Below are positions 1 through 12,000 of a stretch of 64,000 nt of DNA, in pieces. Origin of the DNA: Klebsormidium nitens (Eukaryota > Streptophyta > Klebsormidiophyceae > Klebsormidiales > Klebsormidiaceae); NCBI GenBank assembly GCA_000708835.1, contig DF237157.1:62001-126000 (forward strand). The letters run 5' to 3'. The notes beneath the pieces are model-generated. The model was given only the letters and a program-made list of their open reading frames with translations, ran no database searches and had not been told where the DNA came from. The translations under genes and the position numbers were made by a program. Every line of letters starts with the position of its first letter. Positions within the stretch are counted from its first letter, which is position 1.

Positions 1-615
1 ATTATCTTTGGCTCATGATTTGCAAGTGACCTGCGACATGGGACAGTCGGCTGCCTAGCCAGAATGAAGCTATACCGCTTTTCTATCACTTGCAAATCAA
101 GGTACATTCGCAAGTAAGAAGAAGCTGCCAGGACAAGATTTAAAAATGTGCCCATCAAAAGAGCGGTCACTAGATTCATTCACTTCAATGCCACGATGAG
201 TCAAATTTGGCTACGTTTTCACTCCGTACCTTCCGGGACTACTGGCACTAGCTTTACTTCAAGGCTCAGTCTAATGTACGGTTCGTTTCACAGGTGCACA
301 ATTCTGGAGGGCGTCAATGCTATATTTCCTTCCGGGGGTGACTACATGTACACACAAAGCAGTCTCTCTTCTTACATGGAACAAAGCCGTGCCGGGGCAA
401 CCCGCAGCTGCAACCCTCCCGCGTCAACACAACCTACAGGTCCCCGTGTCTAAAGCTACCATACATCAAGCGGGCAATAAGGCCCTCCAATGAGAGTATT
501 CTACAATGGCTAGCAATCGCTGCGCCAATGCGCACCAGCAACCTACGAATCAAATGGGGTGTCGCCAGAGCCCCCCGCTAATCATATACAAACGGGCAGT
601 TGTCGCTCAACCCCC
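1..615. other. No gene recognised
   Basis: Only short open frames that begin at non-ATG codons are visible (for example 148-453), with no recognisable motif. It is the region downstream of the lipase gene, which ends at 616, and probably holds its 3' untranslated sequence. I see no RNA gene or mobile element here. Confidence 0.5.
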
Positions 616-3600
616 TCACATGAAATGCGTGACGACCAAGGTGATCAGCCGAACCGACGTGTATGCGAGACACACGTCCTCCACCGACTTTGCCACGCGC
701 GTGATCCGCCCCACGTGCCGCAGGAACCCGAAGCACCGCATGATGCCCCGCTTCTTCCGCGGTTTCGCGCTCACATCTTCCGACGGCAACCCGACCAGCC
801 CCCGGCACTTGAAGCTGACCGTACACGTGGCACGAAGGCGCATTTTCCGGCGGGTCGCTGGGGTTACGACCTTAACCCGGGGGCTCGGAGTCATGACCGG
901 GAGGGCGTCAAAGTCTGACATCGCATGCACCATTCCGTCCAGCTCCTCCTCGGTATCAAACAACCGTTCGAGACACAGGCTGCTGTTGCTCGGCTTGAGC
1001 TTCGGCCGTTGCATCTGAACCCGGCAGTCCAAGTCGAGACCCAACTCACACCCGGGAATCCGTGACCCGGTTCTTAACCCCATTCCGAAACCCATCCCGG
1101 GGGAGTGCGCGCCCGCACTCCCGATGCCCACCGACGCCTCGATCGACCCCACCCGGTTCAAGGGGCGTATTCCCACCCCCGCCGAGGGGCGTGTTCCCAC
1201 CCCCGCTGAGACGCACCCAAACTTCTCAAGCCACGGCTGCGTGGATTGACCCACGTGGGTTACGTAGTAACTGATCTCGTGCTCCCGCAACAAACCCGGG
1301 TTGGTCATCCCAAGCGCAAATCCGAGCTGACACTTGATCGACTTGAGCTCGCTGTAGAAGGGGAGAAACGCCTTGGAGTCCCTGTCCAAAACCACCATAT
1401 GCCCGGCCGCCGCGTAAATTGCGGAGAAGGGGGGAAACGCCACCCGGATGAGCCCCTTCAGCACCCCCCTGAGACGGGGCGGAATCAAACCCCCCGCGCC
1501 GCTGAGCAAAGCTTTTGCGCCAAGGACGAGGGGCCCGAGGGGAGAGGGACGGAGGAAGCGCGCGGCGAGATCGACGGCCGCGAGCGCGTCCAACGGGTGG
1601 TCGCCACGTGTCGAGCCCATGGCGAGGTTGAAGAGGCCAGCGACAAGCGGAACCATGCGCGGGACAGCGTCGTGCTTGGATAGGATGTGCACAAACAGCT
1701 CCTTGTACTCGGTGTTAATGTGGTCGGCCAGGTCGCCTGCACAAGAAATTGACACCATCAGAATGTTGACAACAGTGACGCATGGAACAACTTAATACCT
1801 GGCAAGCAACGTGCCTGGCATTGCATCGCACCCGCATTACAATCAAGAGCAGATGTAAAAACCCTTTAACAGCAAGGATATTACAGAGTGCTGACAAACT
1901 CGAGCGTGATGTTTGCTTGTGAAGATCAATCTCTCGTCCACACAAGCAGTACTCCTACTGCAAAGCGCGCTGCCAACCCGCCAACTGAGAGGGATTCTTC
2001 AGACCATCTGGATTTTGCCCCCAAATCAGGAGGGGACCCCGGAACACATGCAACGTGACGGACAAACTTCGATTCAAAGCTCACCGTTGGCGAACAGCGG
2101 GCACCCGAACGTGATGCACTGCAGCTGCGAGCGGACCTCCCCGTGCGTCGCCTCCATCACGCGCAGCGTAAGAAGCGCCGCGACCGCCCCCCCCATCGAG
2201 TGGCCCGTCAGAACGATGTGCTCCCCCGCCGCCAGCAGATCGAGCATCGGCTGAATGTCGATCGAGTGCGCGCGCTGCACGAAGCCCCAGTGCGCGGCGC
2301 CGAGTCCGAGAAAGCGCTTGTGGACGAGTTGCAAGTCCTGCAAAGATTGGGTTGGGATTTGGGTTAGCACTCCTGAAGTCAGTCTATGACATGAGGAGAG
2401 AACGGTCGACAGGAGAGAAAGTGAAGATTGAAATGTGTGAGCTGCACAAAGCCCCAGTGCGAGAAGCCGAGACCGAGAAAGCGCTTGTGGACGAGTTGCG
2501 AATCCTGCGAGCATTAAATTGGGATCTGAGTCAGTACTTCTGAAACTCATTCATCGAGGAGGGAGAACGGGCAACAGAGAGACAGAGAAGGTACCAGTAG
2601 AATGTGTGCGCAGCCAGGGTGCGGCGCCGAGACCCAGGAAGCGCTTGTGGACGAGTTGCAGGTCCTGCGAACTTGCGTCAAGAAACTCGAATGATGTTCG
2701 TTATGCCTGCTGAATTTAAGATGACAGGAAAAGGATCGGAGCACTCAGACAGCCACAAAGAAGAAGGAGGGAATGCGTGCCTCGCACGAAGCCCGAGTGT
2801 CTGGCGCCATTCCAGAAAGGGCTCGTTGGCGAGTTGCAAATTCTGGTCAAGGGATTGGGATAATCTGTCTTGACGAATATACTGGGCTGGAATGGCTTGA
2901 CAATCAGATCAAACGAGGATCTTGCAAACAGATGAAGGAGGCAGGTAATATGTGTGAACTCGTCGGCACCTAAGACAAACCAGCTCCAACGGCACCTAGT
3001 GAGTGACTTGAAACACATGCCATGGGCATCTGAAGAAACTCTGACTGGCAGATAGTGCTTAGAAGGCAATATCTCCGAGCCGCGTGCCATATCCAGATTG
3101 GTACCGGGTCAAGTTTTAAGGAATGCAACCACATCCATTCTCAAGAAAACACCAATCTCTGAAGAATAGAAGGAGTAGCACTGTTCACTGCTTGAATGCC
3201 GTCAGTTGCTCTCAAACGCTTCCACTTCGCAGCCATCCCACAAGGACTACTCAAACCCTTCCTCAAACCCACCTGCATGCCGAAACACTTGCTCAACCTT
3301 TTTTCACTCACCTGCTTGCCCAAACCCGTTTTCACACCCATCAGGAAAACCCGCTCTCAAACCAGTCCTTAAACCCCTTTTTAAACCCACCTGGATCATA
3401 TCCTGGAAGCAGTCCGTCCCCCGGCAGGCCACCAAGTAGTGCCCGTGACTGCTCTTCACAATCACGTACGGTTGCGCCGACAGCCTCCGGCGCACCTTCT
3501 TCCCGTCGCGCACTTTCTCCATGTTCCCGTGCTTCACCACCTCAACAGAACCGCACGGAAGCTCCGCGCGGCTCAGCTCCATGTAGAACAACATGTCCTG

Positions 3601-6280
3601 TTGGAAAAGGGTTCTTGGAAAGGGTCAGAAGATTGCTCAAAAATCCTACATGAAAATATGGATTAGTATGAGGGAGAATAATGTCAGATCAGCACCTGGT
3701 TGAGCTCAGTGCGGCTAAACATGACACGGGTCAGCTCCATGTAAGAAAGCATGACGAAGCATGATAAATGACCCCGTTCTGTCTCAGCAAGAGAAAGAAC
3801 AGAGCCTGCCAATCACATTTGATAGCATGCTTCTGTCCTTGTTAGCATCTCTGGATTCATATGCCCGTGCATAGAGCTGGCAAATTGGAACTTCATATGC
3901 CCGTGCATAGAGCTGGCAAATTGGAACGTCAGACAGAGTAATAAAAGCACACTCTGCACTACATGAAACATCCAGCATCATGGACTGTCCATTCCTGCTC
4001 TTTGAAACGAGCTTGCAGAGCAACACAAATCCAAAGCATCGGTCACGCAAGGTTTGCATGCGCGCTTGAGTGGGAGATCTTGCATCAGCTGGACCAGGGT
4101 GGTGTGCGAAGATTCGAAAAAGGAATACAGAGCCATTCTTGTGTCCACTTCTAGCCACATGCCTGCCTGATCTAGACCAGAAGGAACTGTCCACTAAACC
4201 CTGAGGTCTTGAGAAAGACAGAGAGGACAGAAACAAGACAAATCACCAAAAACCTTCTGAACTCCCAATCATATTAGACACCAAAGCTGTAGCTAGGCTC
4301 ACTTAGAAGCAGGAAGACGAAAGAGGAAACCCTTGGCCAACAAGCTGGCGCTTTCATGCAACTACGTGCTTGATGCATGCACCTCAGACTCCCTGCCGGA
4401 ATCAACGCTTGAAAAGCTCCACACACTTGGCGACAACCCAAAGACCTGAGGGGACATTGAAGCATCCACAGGATCACACTGCCCCTAGCCAGAAGCGAAA
4501 CAAACAACTCCAATTGGAAACCCACGAATGATAGTCTCGTAAATGATCCAGCTATTAGCACCGCATATGGTGAACAAACGTCAAGAAATGTGTAGATGTA
4601 TAAGACTATTTATGACCTTCTCTGATCACAATCTGTTAAACTGGGCTTGATCAGCATTGAATGATGTCCGTCCTCATAAATAACCACTGCATAATATGCC
4701 TCGACTACTGCCAAAATAAGGCACAACCTCTTTGGCGGCTTTATCAACACGATCGAGTGAAGGGTTTGCGTTAAATTCCTTATATCAAGAAGAGAAGCAA
4801 GTGAGACAGGATATGAACACGGAGGAGAGCAAGCGGCGCAACTCACCGCCAGCTTGGTCTCATACACCGCCCTTGACAGCACAAGCGCGTCGATCATTTG
4901 TGACGAGAAGCACGGCCCCTCATGCGGCTCCTGACACGCTGACAAACTGGTCGCCCTCAGCAGCTCTCTTGCAAACGTCGGCGCCTCGCTAAACGACCTC
5001 CTGAGTAGGTTTGATGGCCGGGGGGTGTCGGACAGGGAGTGCCTACGGCGCAGGGGGGAGGTTTGCTGCTGTAAGCCCGGATGGAGATGGGTTTTTGGAC
5101 TGTTTGGACAGCTGGCAGGGTCCTCGGGGATCTCGGACAGCTGTCGGCGCAGGAGCGGAGGGTGGGGGCTGTAACTAGCAGCGGTGTCAAAATTGGCGGT
5201 GATGGGGAGTACAGTGACCTTTGGCAGGCTTCTGATGCGGTCTAAGCACAGTTTGGGGGGGGGCGACAGCACGGCCCCATGATCAGTGGTGGCAGTATAT
5301 GACGGTGTGCTGAATGGGAACGGCTCTGTCAGTCGCGAGCTTCCTAAATTGTGGAGAGGAGCATCCTGCTTCGAATTATTGCGGCGCAGCTCTTCAAACA
5401 CTGAGGTCGTACTCCGCAGTAGGCCCCCAGCCTGCAGCGGCATTTCGATGCTATCCAATGGCCCTAATGAGCACTCAGAGCTGTCTGACGGTGTCCATAC
5501 ACCATCTGACGGCGATTGGAAAGTATCCGACAGAGTTTGAGAGGCGTCCAACCCCGCCTCCGGCCTGCGAGCATCGAGAAACCCCGCCTCCTCTACATCA
5601 TCCACCAGAAACCCGCTCAGCTGGATGCTGCGCATGGTCCTCAAAAGCTCCCTCTCTGCCCCCACCGTCTGTTTGATCGCGGGCGTCTCGCAGTGAAACC
5701 CGCTCACGGTGCGGGCAATCCTTGCCCTGTCTGCCGGTGCAACCTCCCCAAAAGGTGCACTGCTGACGAGCTCCGAGGGTTTGTCCGAGACAGCTGCCTG
5801 GAACCCCCCAAAAACTGCGCGCTGACCTTCACTGTACAATGTCCTCTCCAGCCCTCCCCAGACTGCCTCACTGGATGAGACGGGGCTTCCTGGCACAAAC
5901 CCACCCTCTCCGATCCCCCCATCTGATGATCCAAGTGACAACAGACTGGGGGTTTTCGTCCCTTCCAACCCCGGACCAACCCCACCTTTGGCATGTGTTC
6001 TTGACTGAGGTCCAGACGCCACAGTGCGTTCAACCCCTCTCAAACTGCCCCCCGAATGCGCGGAGCCTTGGACAACATTGGTCACGTTGTTGAACGCAGG
6101 TCTGTCCTGATGCTCACGAGATCCTGCCTTGAACCCCTCCCCTCCATCATTCTCACGCAGAGAAGGGTCTGCAATGGACGCCGGTTCAACAAAGACGCTG
6201 TGTGAAACCTTGACTTGCCTGGTCCCTTGACTCTGACGGCCTTGGTTTTTAGCGTCAGTTTCTGAGAGAGGGCCCATCAT
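616..6280 (-). CDS. Class 3 lipase with long disordered N-terminus
   Basis: Predicted alpha/beta-hydrolase lipase (Lipase_3 family). Model: join of 4847..6280, 3391..3597, 2085..2337 and 616..1736 on the minus strand, 1,005 codons, all junctions GT-AG and in frame. Residues 1 to about 450 are low-complexity Ser/Pro/Gly-rich. The lipase domain begins near ALVLSRAVYE (about residue 465), followed by YLVACRGTDCFQD (the usual RGT..D strand) and the nucleophile elbow TGHSMGG with Ser about 594, then ITFGCPLFANGD. The last exon has FVHILSKHDAVPRM, which fits the loop before the catalytic region, and EHEISYY, a candidate site for the catalytic His. The 3' half loosely recalls EDS1/PAD4-type lipases, but I cannot assign a substrate. 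The first in-frame ATG of the long exon is at 6280. An upstream exon is possible because the frame stays open to about 6457. Introns 1 and 2 contain decayed exon copies. Confidence 0.8.
2441..2850 (-). repeat. Three decayed tandem copies of lipase exon 3 edge
   Basis: Intron 2 of the lipase gene (2338-3390) holds three degenerate copies of the first part of exon 3, which encodes LVHKRFLGLG. The acceptor-equivalent CTG (AG on the minus strand) ends at about 2507, 2667 and 2845, against 2340 for the real one, so the spacings are 167, 160 and 178 bp. Each unit also contains related intron sequence (GGATT/GGATC and GAGAACGG stretches). Similarity is highest for the copies closest to the exon. All three keep the splice AG. 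Confidence 0.85.
3690..3760 (-). repeat. Decayed copy of lipase exon 2 acceptor edge
   Basis: Sequence around TCAGCTCCATGTA at 3731-3743 repeats the start of exon 2, where the same string lies at 3573-3585 and encodes YMELSR. On the minus strand the copy reads YMELTRVMFSRTELNQ before decaying. The offset from the genuine exon start (3597) is about 159 bp. A further, weaker echo (GCTCAGTGCGGCT at about 3703) may be part of another copy. Confidence 0.65.
3856..3927. repeat. 36-bp perfect tandem duplication
   Basis: The unit beginning TTCATATGCCCGTGCATAGA at 3856 is repeated immediately at 3892. The two 36-bp units are identical, so the duplication is recent. It lies inside lipase intron 1 and does not look coding. 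Confidence 0.9.
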
Positions 6281-7111
6281 TCTGACGGGGTTCAGAACCC
6301 TCTGTCCACCATCTCCTTCTATCCCAACATCTGTCTGTTCAGGATACAGACTTGCACCCTCCAACCGCCATGCCTGATCAAAAGGTGAGGAGATCAGAAG
6401 GTGAAGGCAGTCCTTCTTCCACCCCTTCCAAAGGCGCGAGTTGAACCCTCTCCTTCAGGAGAAGAAACTTCTCTCCCAAGCAAAGCTGTGGCTGCATTGG
6501 ATTGGGAAATGATGACCGCCATGATCCAAGTTGGTCTAGTGCTCGTTCACACCCTCTGACTGTTTCTCTAGCCCTGCTTCTCGAAAGCGCCGAAGTACAC
6601 GCTGACCGCATCTGAGCCGTCCGATCTTCTGATCGGAGGGCTTTCATGTCAAGCAAGGCTGAGTGTGCTTGAACATGACTGGACATGTGAATACATTCCG
6701 CATCCAACCTGCATCTTGCAAGACTGCAGTTCGTGACGCGTCATCTGGACCGTCCGATGTGGATGTAGCATGCGTGTCAGCGCGCGGACATAGTTGGAGC
6801 CTTGGAGGGGACATCAGGGGGTTTACGTGGCAGAATCTGAGTGGCAACTGTCAGAGGTCAACTGTTCAAACCGCGGCAGTTCGCAACTCCCCTGCTGATG
6901 TCAGCGCCATGAGATCTGAAAGTCCTTGTCACACGTGTGTAAAGTTGCATGATATTTCTACCCAGCAGACTAGGTATAGGACACAAATCCTAGATCACAG
7001 TATCATGCAGGCGGATGGGTTGGGCAGTGGCTCACACACACGAGCCCGGTATAAATGGGTCGGCAAAGCCAACAGTCCGAAAATATACAAGTCGAGCCTC
7101 GATCTCGGTCT
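6281..7111. other. Lipase upstream region
   Basis: This probably contains the lipase promoter and leader, and the unresolved 3' flank of the adjacent retroelement fragment. A small palindrome CCGATC-TTCT-GATCGG lies at 6619-6634. CCGTCCGAT occurs at 6617 and 6750. A TATA-like GGTATAAAT at about 7049 points rightward but faces no gene. No coding exon can be supported. Confidence 0.4.
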
Positions 7112-8118
7112 CTAGGATCCTCCTACCCTAGAAAGAGTATGCAAGTCTGCACTGCGAACTCGGGCGTCCTGGACTACCTGAGCTCTGAGACCTACCGACC
7201 TCTCAATCGCGCGGGCCGCTCTATGGTGAACTGCCCGGGCCTGGCTACGCTGGAGGCTAACCGAAACTCGCTGACGGAAGTAGCAGAGTAACCTAGATGC
7301 CATGGGTGCCGAATCTAGGCCACCCATCCTAAGCTCTGCTGCACGTCTAGCACAAGTGCCTAGGAACTCATCGAAGGAGGAGTCCAAACACCCGTATGTC
7401 TCGACCGCAAGGGGGATGAAGGTGTCGTCAGCGGGGTGATCGCCGTACTTCACCGTCTTCGCTTGCGCCGCATCCCGTGCTGCCCGCCCGCGCTCAACCG
7501 CGGCCTCCGGAAGCATCCCGTCTCTCAAAGGGTCCGCGACCGTCACGTCGGCTAGAATCCGGGAACCACCCCGGGGGTCTGCTCCGACTAAATCCATCCG
7601 CCGGCCCTCGGCGTCTCCCTCACGAATGGGCATCACCCCGTACTGCTCCATGCGCACACTATACCCAGACTCCCGCATGATGCCGGCTACCGTGTCCCTG
7701 AGGCTGTCGTGCGTGTCGTTGCGCTCGCTCCCGCGAGCGCAACGCAACAGGTGCTGTCCCCCCAAAGGACCCTGAAGGGACTGCCCGCACTCGCACAACG
7801 CAATGCCCGCTACCATCGGGTGCCGCAAACCAAGCCAACTCCGCAAAGCCGTCCGGAAGCACTCATCCTCAATCGTCAGTGCCTGAAACAGCGGGGCCGT
7901 CGACAGCCAGGCTGCCGCCCCCGGCCCGGTCTCGCTCACCAGCCGCGCTCGCTGAGCGGGGTCCCCCGTCTGGTCTCGGAGCCCCTGCACCGCTCCCAGC
8001 TCGATGGCTGCAGTCAGCCTCTCCTGCACGCCTCTCTCCGCCTCCCGACCGAATCTGGCTAAAGCGCCAAGCGCCTGTCCAAGGCTTGAAGGTATCAGTA
8101 CAGGTCTTCCCGACACAA
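7112..8118 (-). mobile_element. 5'-truncated non-LTR retrotransposon ORF, C-terminal part
   Basis: An open frame of about 335 codons resembles the C-terminal end of reverse-transcriptase ORFs of non-LTR elements, and no reverse-transcriptase palm domain is present. Visible features are LRSWLGLRHP, a Cys/His cluster (CECG ... HLLRC ... H) and a following stretch with RRMDLVGAD and ADVTVADP. This arrangement recalls the restriction-enzyme-like endonuclease (CCHC plus PD-D/ExK) found at the end of such ORFs. Similarity seems to begin near 8118. The frame stays open to 8221, but that part looks like flanking sequence. The stop is at 7112-7114. Truncation at the 5' end is typical of target-primed insertion. 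The piece lies between the lipase 5' end and the transketolase 3' end, and its composition is more GC-rich than the flanking sequence to the right. Alternatively it could be a domesticated fragment, but I see no sign of that. Confidence 0.7.
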
Positions 8119-8221
8119 CCTGATCATGTGTGCATGTTGAACTAGTTTCTGGATCACTGCGCCCCGAACGCAGCCGCCCGAAGGAGCAACACCTGAGGCT
8201 CCGATATCGATCGGCCGGCAT

Positions 8222-9019
8222 TTCAATGGAACCGTACTTCTATGATCAAACCATTGTTGAAAAGCCCCAGATGCGTCCAGAACACCTTCGTTTCCGGAAG
8301 CCTGCCCGCTGCAGTCTGCCAGACTTGAAATACGTAAGTTCAGTTCAAGGATATTACAAACGAAGTGCGCTGAGCTTTCTAAAAGATAACTGTCATGCAT
8401 GATTGCTTGAAAGAGAAACGATGTCAAAATTAATGCAGTACGGGAGTCTACCGTACGTCCATCATGATCCTGATATCGCGACAACAATGTACATCATTGT
8501 ATGTCGTCAAGAATGGGCCAGCAATTGACGATCGAAGATGACTGAATCGCACAACGTACAACTGGCAATGCCTATTAGGGACATGTTGAGGACAAAAGTG
8601 TTTTCAGATCTTATTGGTTCTGTTTATATCTCCAAAAATTTGCAATCAACTTTTTGATGCGTGCACTATTTCTCACAAAACTTCGATGGTATGATTCAAA
8701 TTTAGTACTGTTACAAAACTGCAAAACTAGCATCACATTTGGACCGCGTTCACTGACTCGAACATTCATCAAGGAAACGAGAACTTGTACACTCCCTATT
8801 TTCCGCCTGTCAGCCTCGCTCTACCTGACTGCTGACGCTTCGTCCAATGCCACAATGGTGCCAAAGGATCAATCCTGATCTGTACCCAACGTTGGCTTTC
8901 CATTCAGAACAACAGTACCACTTCATAGGAGAGATCCCTTTCCAACCCGCCAATTTCCCACCACGTTCAAGCCCCTTTGAACCTCTGAACCGCCGGAAAA
9001 GGAACGAAATCTTCGCTCT
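8222..9019. other. Intergenic, AT-richer; no gene seen
   Basis: This lies between the retroelement fragment and the transketolase stop codon and probably includes the transketolase 3' untranslated region. No coding similarity or RNA gene is recognised. Confidence 0.4.
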
Positions 9020-12000
9020 TTAGACCGGCACTGCCTCTGCGATCGCCTGCTTCGACACGCTGACAATGTTATCCACCGAGAACCCGAACTTGGCAAACAG
9101 CGTATCATAGTCTGCGCTTGCGCCAAATCTGTCGACTGCGATAATCTTGCCCCGGGGGCCGACCCACTCCCGCCATCCTAGTTTGCTCCCGGCCTCGACT
9201 GAGACCCGGGCTTGGCACTCGAGAGGAAGAACGTCGTTCCGGTAGGACTCGGGCTGAGCTTCGAACAGCTCCCAGCACACCATGGAAACCAAACGGACCT
9301 GCAAAACATAGGGCCGGTGTAAACAACGGTCGTGAAACCAACAAAAGTAAAGCCCACCGTAGTATTTATTGCCCTTTGTTTCTCGATACAGATCAGATGT
9401 GACTCGAACTTCCCTATGTTTTTGTAGCGGAATTGACAAACAACGAAGTTTCACGTTTGAAGCTGCAACCTCGTTGTCAGAGATCTGTGCGCTTTTGATT
9501 CGTGAATCTTTAAAAAATGAACAAATCAACGCTTTCAAAGCAAATAAGCGCTTCCAGAATGACTATTTCTTTTGTCGTTCCAACAAAACCACGGACTTGA
9601 AGTTTGAGATTCGAAGGACCACGAGATTATCTTTTCTGTGGCTTTTCTGTATCAGTTTGTATCTGTCGATACCTCCACTACCGACCTTCTCTTCGTGACA
9701 GGTCAAGTGCCTCGGCTACTGAAGAGCATATCGTCAAGAACCTGTGAATTCTGTCCTTCGCTGAACCGCACGAGAACTGTCACAAGCTACATTTAATGAA
9801 CAATAAAAAGGAATAGCGGATGGAACATCGCACAGAGACTCCTACATGCGTGCGCTCCTCAAAATCTGCCCCTCGTGTGTAAGAAGAAGTAAGCAGCTAC
9901 ATTGTCAGTCCACAAAACTTCCTAAGCAAAGACTCAAACAGAGCCTTAAACTAAAGAAAGCTCACAATCTCGCACCTCTAACTCCAAGCTCCTCATACTG
10001 CCCCCAACTCCCCATTGTGAATAAACATTGACACCCGCCTCAACCAGTCAAATCAAGAAGCATAACAAGGATAAATTCAACAGCCACGCACCTTAAAGCC
10101 GGCCTCCTCGCGCATTTTCGTGGCGGCCTTCTCACTCAGCTCCAGCTCTGCGCCGGTCGCCAGAAGGATCAGGTCGGGGACCTTGCCCGGCTCCGAGTTG
10201 TCGCTGACGACATACCCGCCCTTCTCCACGTTGTCCGCTGACGTGCCGCTGACGACAGCGCTCGACAGCTTCTGGCGCGAGAGGACGATCATGGTGGGGC
10301 CGCTGCGGTTCTTGATGGCCACCTGCAGGAATGACGTCACGGATGCGTAAGCATAAAGGACGAAATCTCTAGACCGCTCGCTCAATAAAGCGAGTAAGAC
10401 AACTAAACAAAGATTCAATTTGCGGAGGAAACGCGTTGAATCGGCACCTTGCGGACCAAATGCCTTCAGAAGACCAGCTTGACAATTGGGCGGCAAAGAT
10501 TGGTTCACACAATTTATGAAGGCTGCATACTGGATCACTTGATGACACCTATTCTTTCTGCCTCCAAGCTTCTTTCGACTTGAGCCTTTTCGAATCTCCA
10601 CAAACAAAGAGACTTAAACGCAGATGCTCTGCATCGTTACGAGGCGTGCGGCGAGTGCTTGGACTGAAAAGCATTCATGGCTTTTGTGCCCAGATTGTTT
10701 GCTAAATATTCTCAAATCACCTGCTCTGACATTCAACCAGAGGAGTATTAATTGAGGGGCACAACAAGATAAATAAAGCAACCCGCTGGACGAAAAGCGA
10801 GGATTACCGTCTGACAAACGCAAAGACACGCTCGACGAGCAAAAGACGAGCAAAAACAAAAGTCTATCGATGTTTTTTCAACTCGTTTGGGTCTTCAGAC
10901 CTGGTATCAACCCGCCGACGAAACATTGAAGCCGATGAAGTCCTTCTCAACGTCTAACAATCATATTCGAGATCCACGTTCTGAGAACGCTGAGGGAGTA
11001 TGTTAGTTAAGGGACAATTCAAGGCGTCACAACCTCTTCTCGTGCCCTCATATATCACCACGACCATCAAGCAACCAGAACAAGCGAAATGCTCGTTACG
11101 TAAACCCACCTTGTATGCCCCGGCCACCTCAATGGCATCCCCCGGTCGCACCACCGTCATGTTGGGCATAGCCCTCAGACTCGCCAGGTGTTCCACCGGT
11201 TGGTGGGTCGGGCCGTCTTCTCCGAGGCCGATGGAATCATGGGTGACGACATAAATGACGCCAGCGTCGCTCAGCGCGCTTATTCTCACCGCCCCGCGCA
11301 TGTAGTCCGTGAAGACGAAGAACGTGCCGGCGAAGGGGATAAGCCCGCTGCGGTGCAGCGCGAGGCCGTTGGAGATCGCAGCCATTGCGTGCTCGCGCAC
11401 ACCTGCGACAGAGAATTTCAAGTTTCCCTTGCTTCAATTCCAATCTTCCAATATTTAATCTCTTGTTTTTCTGCGTTCTCTATGCACTTTTCCCTAAATG
11501 TTTGCAGGCTCCGCTGCACACTTTCGCATTACTGACTAACTTCAAAAGGTTTCGCAGGAGGATTTTGAAGGTTTAGGGTGAGGTTAATGTGTAAAAATGA
11601 GCGCGCACAGGCCGGCGGAAATTAGGGCCATCGCGTGCTCGCGCATCCCTGCGCCAGGCATAACGATTTTTGAGGGTTACGTATATTTGACTGACGTCAC
11701 ATTATTCGCAGGTTTAGGGGAATTTGGAGCTTAAGAAAAGAGCGCGCGCAGGTGGAGCGCGAGGCCGTTGGAGATGGCGGCCATTGCGTGCTCGCGCACA
11801 CCTGCGCGAGAGATTCTTACAGATCTGGTTTCTCTAGTTTTCATCCTGTCCTTTTTCGTTCTCTCTTTTTTTTTCTTCTGAAATTTCTAAGCATTTTCCC
11901 TTTATAGTTTTGCAGGCTCCGCTGTGGTGCAGCGCGAGGCCGTTGAACTGGCGGCCATCATGCTCACGCACACCTGCGCCAGGGTTTCCAGAGTTTTAAT

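Noticed and set aside
506-1683. Plus-strand frames opposite the lipase last exon
   Set aside because: They overlap the lipase C-terminal exon, begin at arbitrary codons and show no motif.
2441-2850. CRISPR-like or satellite array from regularly spaced repeats
   Set aside because: The repeated part is coding sequence of the adjacent exon, the copies are degenerate and include intron sequence, and the setting is a eukaryotic gene.
4610-4800. Extra lipase exon coding CLILAVVEAYYAVVIYEDG
   Set aside because: The frame is only a continuation past the GTGAGT donor at 4846. Exon 1 joins to 3597 in phase without it, and the segment lacks a matching donor.
7045-7060. TATA box GGTATAAAT as a promoter
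   Set aside because: It points rightward into the antisense side of the retroelement fragment and no plus-strand gene follows.
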